In this document: in pieces, positions 31,660 through 35,062 of the stretch | Position numbering within the stretch: position 1 is the first letter of the stretch | How the letters are laid out: every line of letters starts with the position of its first letter | Translations under genes and position numbers: made by a program | The notes under the pieces: generated by a model | What the model was told of the DNA's origin: nothing | Databases searched by the model: none | What the model saw: only the letters and a program-made list of their open reading frames with translations | Source: Flavobacterium sp. | GTDB taxonomy: Bacteria > Bacteroidota > Bacteroidia > Flavobacteriales > Flavobacteriaceae | Reading direction: 5' to 3' | Length of the DNA: 35,062 bases | Assembly: GCA_030145825.1 (NCBI GenBank) | Contig: JAIXHM010000007.1 | Span: forward strand, 1-35,062

Positions 31660-33380
31660 AAGAGAGTAAAAATATAGAAAGATTATTTCAAGAAAAGTTT
31701 AAGGATTTTGAAGCAATACCTCCTTCAGAATCCTGGGATTTTATTGAAGCGCGATTAAATGAAAAGAAGAAAAAGAAACGTGTTATTCCATTTTGGTTTA
31801 AAACATCTGGAATTGCAGCTGTATTTGTTATTAGTTTAGGTTTTTTAATTAATTATTATTCAGGAGATAAAACTATAATTTTGATAGAAAATGATGCTAT
31901 AGTTAATGAAGAAGTTAATAATACAAAAGAAAGCCAATTAGAACAGAATGCCAATCAAAAAATTAATAATGAAGAAGATGTAATTCAGAAACATATTCGT
32001 TCTAATGAAGTTGTAACACAAGTTGAGAATAATCGAAATAATGCCACAAAAGAAATTGAAATAAATAAGAGAAGTATTAATACAAATGAAAACGAGTCAT
32101 TTGGAAAAAATACTAAAAACAATTTCGTAAATAACAAATCTAATAAAGCTAAAAAGATTGAGAATAAGAATAATTTAGATTTTGATGAAGAACAAGATGT
32201 TTTAGTACAAAATGAGAGAAAGTTAAAAAAATCAGTTTTAAAAAATAAAGTTGAATCAACTCAAGTTTATTCAGATAAAAGCAATTCAGATTTATTAATT
32301 TCTAAAGATGAAGAGAATAGTTTAGTTGAAAATAATTCTACAACAAAATCTAATAAGCAAAATAATATTATAGAAAATTTAGAAGATAATTTTATAGAGT
32401 CGAAAAATGAAAATCTTAATCAGGTTAATGAGATTTTAGTTGAAAATTCAAAAAACAACAATGTAAATGAATTTATAAATACGTCAATTATAGATTCAAC
32501 ATTTAAAAATAATTCTAATCTTGTTGAAAATAATTCTTTACAAAATGACAGTATACAAGTTGTAGTAAATGAAGAACTCAATGAATTAGAAAAATTGCTT
32601 AAAGAAAAAGAAGAGGGAAAAGATGCTGATGAAAAAGAAAAAGAAGAGAAAGTAAGTAAATGGGCTGTAAGTACAAATGCTTCGCCCATTTATTTCAATT
32701 CTATTTCCGAAGGTTCCCCAATAGATCAATCTTTAGCAACAAATACAAAAAAATCCAATTTAACCATGAGTTATGGTGTTGGTATACAATATCAGGTTTC
32801 TTCAAAACTTGCGTTAAAGGCAGGAATAAACAATTTGAATTTAAGTTATGACACTCAAAATGTTTATTACGAAACTGCTTTAACTGCCACAAGTGATAAT
32901 AATCAAAATATAGCTGAAAAGGCTAATGCGAGAAACATTCATATTTATGGAGAAAAGTCACTTACGAACTCCACAACTACATTTAGTGATATTGACACTC
33001 AATCTTTCGATGTTGCACATTCGGGTAATTTAAGACAAGATATTAGGTATTTTGAAATTCCATTAGAGTTAAGTTATAAGTTGGTCGATAAAAAATTTGG
33101 AATCGATTTAGTAGGAGGTTTCAGTACATTTTTATTAAATGGTAATTCTATTTGGCTATTAGATGAAGGTATGGAAATGGAAATTGGAAAAGCAAATAAT
33201 CTAAATAATACAAATTTTAGTAGTAATCTAGGTTTTGGATTAAATTATAAGTTTTTAAAGAATTTTAGAGCAGAAATTCAACCCATGTTCAAATATCAGT
33301 TCAATACATTTAGTGAAAACTCGGGAGATTTTAAACCTTATTTTATTGGAGTTTATTCTGGTCTGAGTTATAGATTTTAA
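31656..33380 (+). CDS. Envelope-spanning protein: anti-sigma-like N-terminus, linker, beta-barrel
   Basis: This 574-residue protein has a cytoplasmic N-terminus (1-46; ERLFQEKFKDFEAIPPSESW, a segment common in proteins encoded after ECF sigma genes), one transmembrane helix (about 47-67), a long linker (about 70-335) dominated by Asn, Glu, Lys and Ser, and a C-terminal region (about 335-574) of outer-membrane beta-barrel type ending in YSGLSYRF, with a terminal phenylalanine. If correct, one chain spans both membranes and could pass an outer-membrane signal to the sigma factor. It is coupled to the sigma gene by an ATGA overlap. The linker codons are very AT-rich (AAT, AAA, GAA). Confidence 0.8.
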   Translation: MKESKNIERLFQEKFKDFEAIPPSESWDFIEARLNEKKKKKRVIPFWFKTSGIAAVFVISLGFLINYYSGDKTIILIENDAIVNEEVNNTKESQLEQNANQKINNEEDVIQKHIRSNEVVTQVENNRNNATKEIEINKRSINTNENESFGKNTKNNFVNNKSNKAKKIENKNNLDFDEEQDVLVQNERKLKKSVLKNKVESTQVYSDKSNSDLLISKDEENSLVENNSTTKSNKQNNIIENLEDNFIESKNENLNQVNEILVENSKNNNVNEFINTSIIDSTFKNNSNLVENNSLQNDSIQVVVNEELNELEKLLKEKEEGKDADEKEKEEKVSKWAVSTNASPIYFNSISEGSPIDQSLATNTKKSNLTMSYGVGIQYQVSSKLALKAGINNLNLSYDTQNVYYETALTATSDNNQNIAEKANARNIHIYGEKSLTNSTTTFSDIDTQSFDVAHSGNLRQDIRYFEIPLELSYKLVDKKFGIDLVGGFSTFLLNGNSIWLLDEGMEMEIGKANNLNNTNFSSNLGFGLNYKFLKNFRAEIQPMFKYQFNTFSENSGDFKPYFIGVYSGLSYRF

Positions 33381-33447
33381 ATATAAGTTTAGTAAGTTAA
33401 TAAATTTTAGTTAAGTTGTTTCGAGTCTTATTTACAAGGCGAAACTG

Positions 33448-33475
33448 AAAAAGCCCCTCCAAAGGGGCTTTTTTT
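33448..33475. terminator. Bidirectional intrinsic terminator
   Basis: AAAAAGCCCCT (33448-33458) and AGGGGCTTTTT (33463-33473) pair over 11 bases with loop CCAA. It serves both the barrel protein gene and the converging plsC. Confidence 0.95.
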
Positions 33476-34199
33476 AATTTTTTAAATCATTTAATATTAC
33501 AGCTCGAGCTTGATCTTTAATTCTGTGTTTTTCATTTAATGTTAAGCCTTCAGTTGCAATAGGTGCGTGAACTTTAACTCTCATTCTACCGGGTTTACCA
33601 CTAAAAAATCTAAAAGGGAATCGTTTTTTATTATCAATAAAGCTCATAGGTACAATAGGTATTTGGTGTTCAATTGCCAGACGAAAAGCACCATCTTTAA
33701 ATTCATCTAAAACGATACTTTCATCATCTGGAACGCCACCTTCCGGAAAAATACAAATACTTAAACCTTGGTGTAAGCGTTTTTGTGCTCTTTCAAAAAC
33801 TTGGTATCTACTTTTACTACTGCTTCTATCAACTAATATACAAACGCGTTTATAGAAAAAACCAAAAATTGGAAATTTAGACAACTCTTTTTTTCCTACA
33901 AAAACAAATGGATTATCCTTAACCACAACAAGCATTAACATTATGTCGGTCATCGAAGTATGGTTAGCAACAAGCATGTAACTTTTCCCTTTTTCAAGAG
34001 GTTTTTCAAAATCTATTTTATAGTAAAACCCCATGCCCCATAAAACAAACTTTCCCCAAAAACGAGCGACTCTAAAAAACTGAGGATATGTTTTTTCTGA
34101 ACTGACTAATATTAGTAAAACAGGCGATAAAATAATAATAGGAATCATTATTAAAATGTAAAACCAAATGCGCCAGAAAAACCAAAATATATATTTCAT
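33474..34199 (-). CDS. plsC: 1-acyl-sn-glycerol-3-phosphate acyltransferase
   Basis: This 241-residue membrane enzyme adds the second acyl chain to lysophosphatidate to make phosphatidate in phospholipid synthesis. Acyltransferase motif I is NHTSMTD (H80 and D85, the HX4D catalytic pair), motif III is FPEGG (151-155), and a hydrophobic N-terminus (about 5-33) anchors it. VPMSFI near 195 fits motif IV. Its length is normal. It is transcribed divergently from trpS. Lysophospholipid acyltransferases with other acceptors look alike, so the substrate is assigned by family only. Confidence 0.88.
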   Translation of the reverse strand: MKYIFWFFWRIWFYILIMIPIIILSPVLLILVSSEKTYPQFFRVARFWGKFVLWGMGFYYKIDFEKPLEKGKSYMLVANHTSMTDIMLMLVVVKDNPFVFVGKKELSKFPIFGFFYKRVCILVDRSSSKSRYQVFERAQKRLHQGLSICIFPEGGVPDDESIVLDEFKDGAFRLAIEHQIPIVPMSFIDNKKRFPFRFFSGKPGRMRVKVHAPIATEGLTLNEKHRIKDQARAVILNDLKN

Positions 34200-34216
34200 T
34201 AAGTACCAATTTATCC

Positions 34217-34224
34217 CAAAAGTA
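34217..34224 (-). promoter_or_regulatory. Promoter -7 box of plsC
   Basis: The minus strand reads TACTTTTG, an exact TAnnTTTG match, 18 bases upstream of the plsC ATG. Confidence 0.5.
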
Positions 34225-34260
34225 ATTAAAATTAAATTAATGAAATCCTACATAAAACCG

Positions 34261-34268
34261 TATTTTTG
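34261..34268 (+). promoter_or_regulatory. Promoter -7 box of trpS
   Basis: TATTTTTG, an exact TAnnTTTG match, lies 18 bases upstream of the trpS ATG, back to back with the plsC promoter. Confidence 0.5.
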
Positions 34269-34285
34269 CAGAAATTTATTTTAAA

Positions 34286-35062
34286 ATGGCAAAAGTATTA
34301 ACAGGAGTTCAAAGTACGGGTACGCCTCATTTAGGAAATCTATTGGGAGCTATTTTACCAGCTATTGAAATGACTAAAAATCCGGAGAATGAATCGTTTT
34401 TATTCATCGCCGATTTACATTCGATTACACAAATTAAAGATGGTGCAACATTAAGAGCTAACACTTATAGTGTAGCTGCAACTTGGCTTGCTTGTGGTTT
34501 AGATACTAACAAGGTTGTTTTTTATCGCCAAAGTGATGTGCCTCAAGTAACCGAATTATCTTGGTATTTAAGCTGTTTTTTTCCTTTTCAACGATTAACA
34601 TTAGCTCATTCATTTAAAGATAAAGCGGATCGTTTAGATGATGTTAATGCTGGACTATTTACTTATCCTATGTTAATGGCGGCTGATATTTTACTTTATG
34701 ATGCAGAAGTTGTTCCTGTAGGTAAAGATCAATTGCAACATTTAGAAATTACTCGTGACGTGGCTTCTCGTTTTAATCATCAAATGGGTGAAACATTTGT
34801 TTTACCAGATGCTAAAATTGATGATAATGTAATGATTATTCCAGGTACCGATGGTGAAAAAATGAGTAAATCTCGTAATAATTTCATTAATATTTTTGTT
34901 GATGATAAAGCTTTACGTAAACAAATAATGGCCATTCAAACAGATAGTACTCCACTTGAAGAACCCAAAAATCCAGATACTTGTAATTGCTTTGCATTGT
35001 CTAGATTATTAGCTTCGCCTTCTCAAGTTGAAGAAATGAGAGCAACTTATTTAGCAGGTGGT
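34286..35062 (+). CDS. trpS: Tryptophan--tRNA ligase (partial, 3' end beyond window)
   Basis: The first 259 codons of tryptophanyl-tRNA synthetase are present and the frame stays open to the window edge. The enzyme charges tRNA-Trp. The class I signatures are visible: the HIGH-like element PHLGN at 14-18 within TGVQSTGTPHLGNLLGA, and KMSKS at 192-196. FLFIADLHSITQIKDG and VGKDQLQHLEITRDVA are typical of TrpS and set it apart from TyrS. About 60-70 residues should be missing at the C-terminus. The ATG at 34286 follows a -7 box by 18 bases. Confidence 0.95.
   Translation, partial: MAKVLTGVQSTGTPHLGNLLGAILPAIEMTKNPENESFLFIADLHSITQIKDGATLRANTYSVAATWLACGLDTNKVVFYRQSDVPQVTELSWYLSCFFPFQRLTLAHSFKDKADRLDDVNAGLFTYPMLMAADILLYDAEVVPVGKDQLQHLEITRDVASRFNHQMGETFVLPDAKIDDNVMIIPGTDGEKMSKSRNNFINIFVDDKALRKQIMAIQTDSTPLEEPKNPDTCNCFALSRLLASPSQVEEMRATYLAGG

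Overview
The window is about 35 kb of AT-rich, gene-dense chromosome from a member of the Bacteroidetes, most likely Flavobacteriaceae (Flavobacterium or a close relative). Evidence: a gldH gliding-motility lipoprotein gene, RprXY-type two-component genes, an HU(CCDC81)-SPOR membrane protein, promoters with a TAnnTTTG -7 box, an ECF sigma gene paired with an outer-membrane barrel gene, and dispersed palindromes of the flavobacterial kind. No rRNA, tRNA or CRISPR array was seen.

Layout. 1-3.3 kb: a PadR regulator with two paralogous membrane proteins, a thioesterase and an HU/SPOR protein. 3.4-9.0 kb: a cytochrome c lipoprotein, a sensor kinase/response regulator pair, a DUF1573 protein, Ogt-type DNA repair, a serine hydrolase and a DEDDy exonuclease. 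9.0-11.8 kb: an SpmA-SpmB fusion protein and a REP-associated (IS200-like) transposase, bracketed by two copies of a composite repeat in opposite orientation and touching three copies of a CCTGCAAGG palindrome. 11.8-17.0 kb: class I fumarase, then an accessory islet (DUF4143 ATPase, a remnant second fumarase tail, a lipoprotein, a PD-(D/E)XK-like protein, an XRE regulator) punctuated by more palindromes. 17.1-24.1 kb, all minus strand: rlmI, then scoB/scoA split by a small four-helix-bundle gene with inverted-repeat flanks, then PBP1A, gldH and ricT. 24.3-27.1 kb: a translationally coupled operon trhO-trhP-ferredoxin. 27.3-29.6 kb: a tiny Tat-type lipoprotein made of GYYDD repeats coupled to a two-domain glycosyltransferase. 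29.6-35.1 kb: recA, a lipoprotein-sigma factor-barrel operon, plsC and the first part of trpS.

Most interesting points. (1) TrhO carries at its C-terminus an 86-residue domain that aligns without gaps to the C-terminus of the adjacent TrhP, so the two alternative tRNA ho5U34 enzymes share a domain and an operon, with a ferredoxin. (2) A four-helix-bundle gene sits between scoA and scoB inside inverted repeats, and an empty version of the same repeat pair lies on the other side of scoB; this looks like a very small mobile unit. (3) A RAYT transposase lies next to its probable palindromic substrates, several of which also act as terminators. (4) The fumarase 3' end is duplicated on the far side of a DUF4143 ATPase gene, as after an insertion or recombination event. 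(5) A GYYDD-repeat surface lipoprotein is coupled to a GT4-like/GT9 glycosyltransferase.

Everything here comes from reading the sequence; family names are from recognised motifs and no database search was run.
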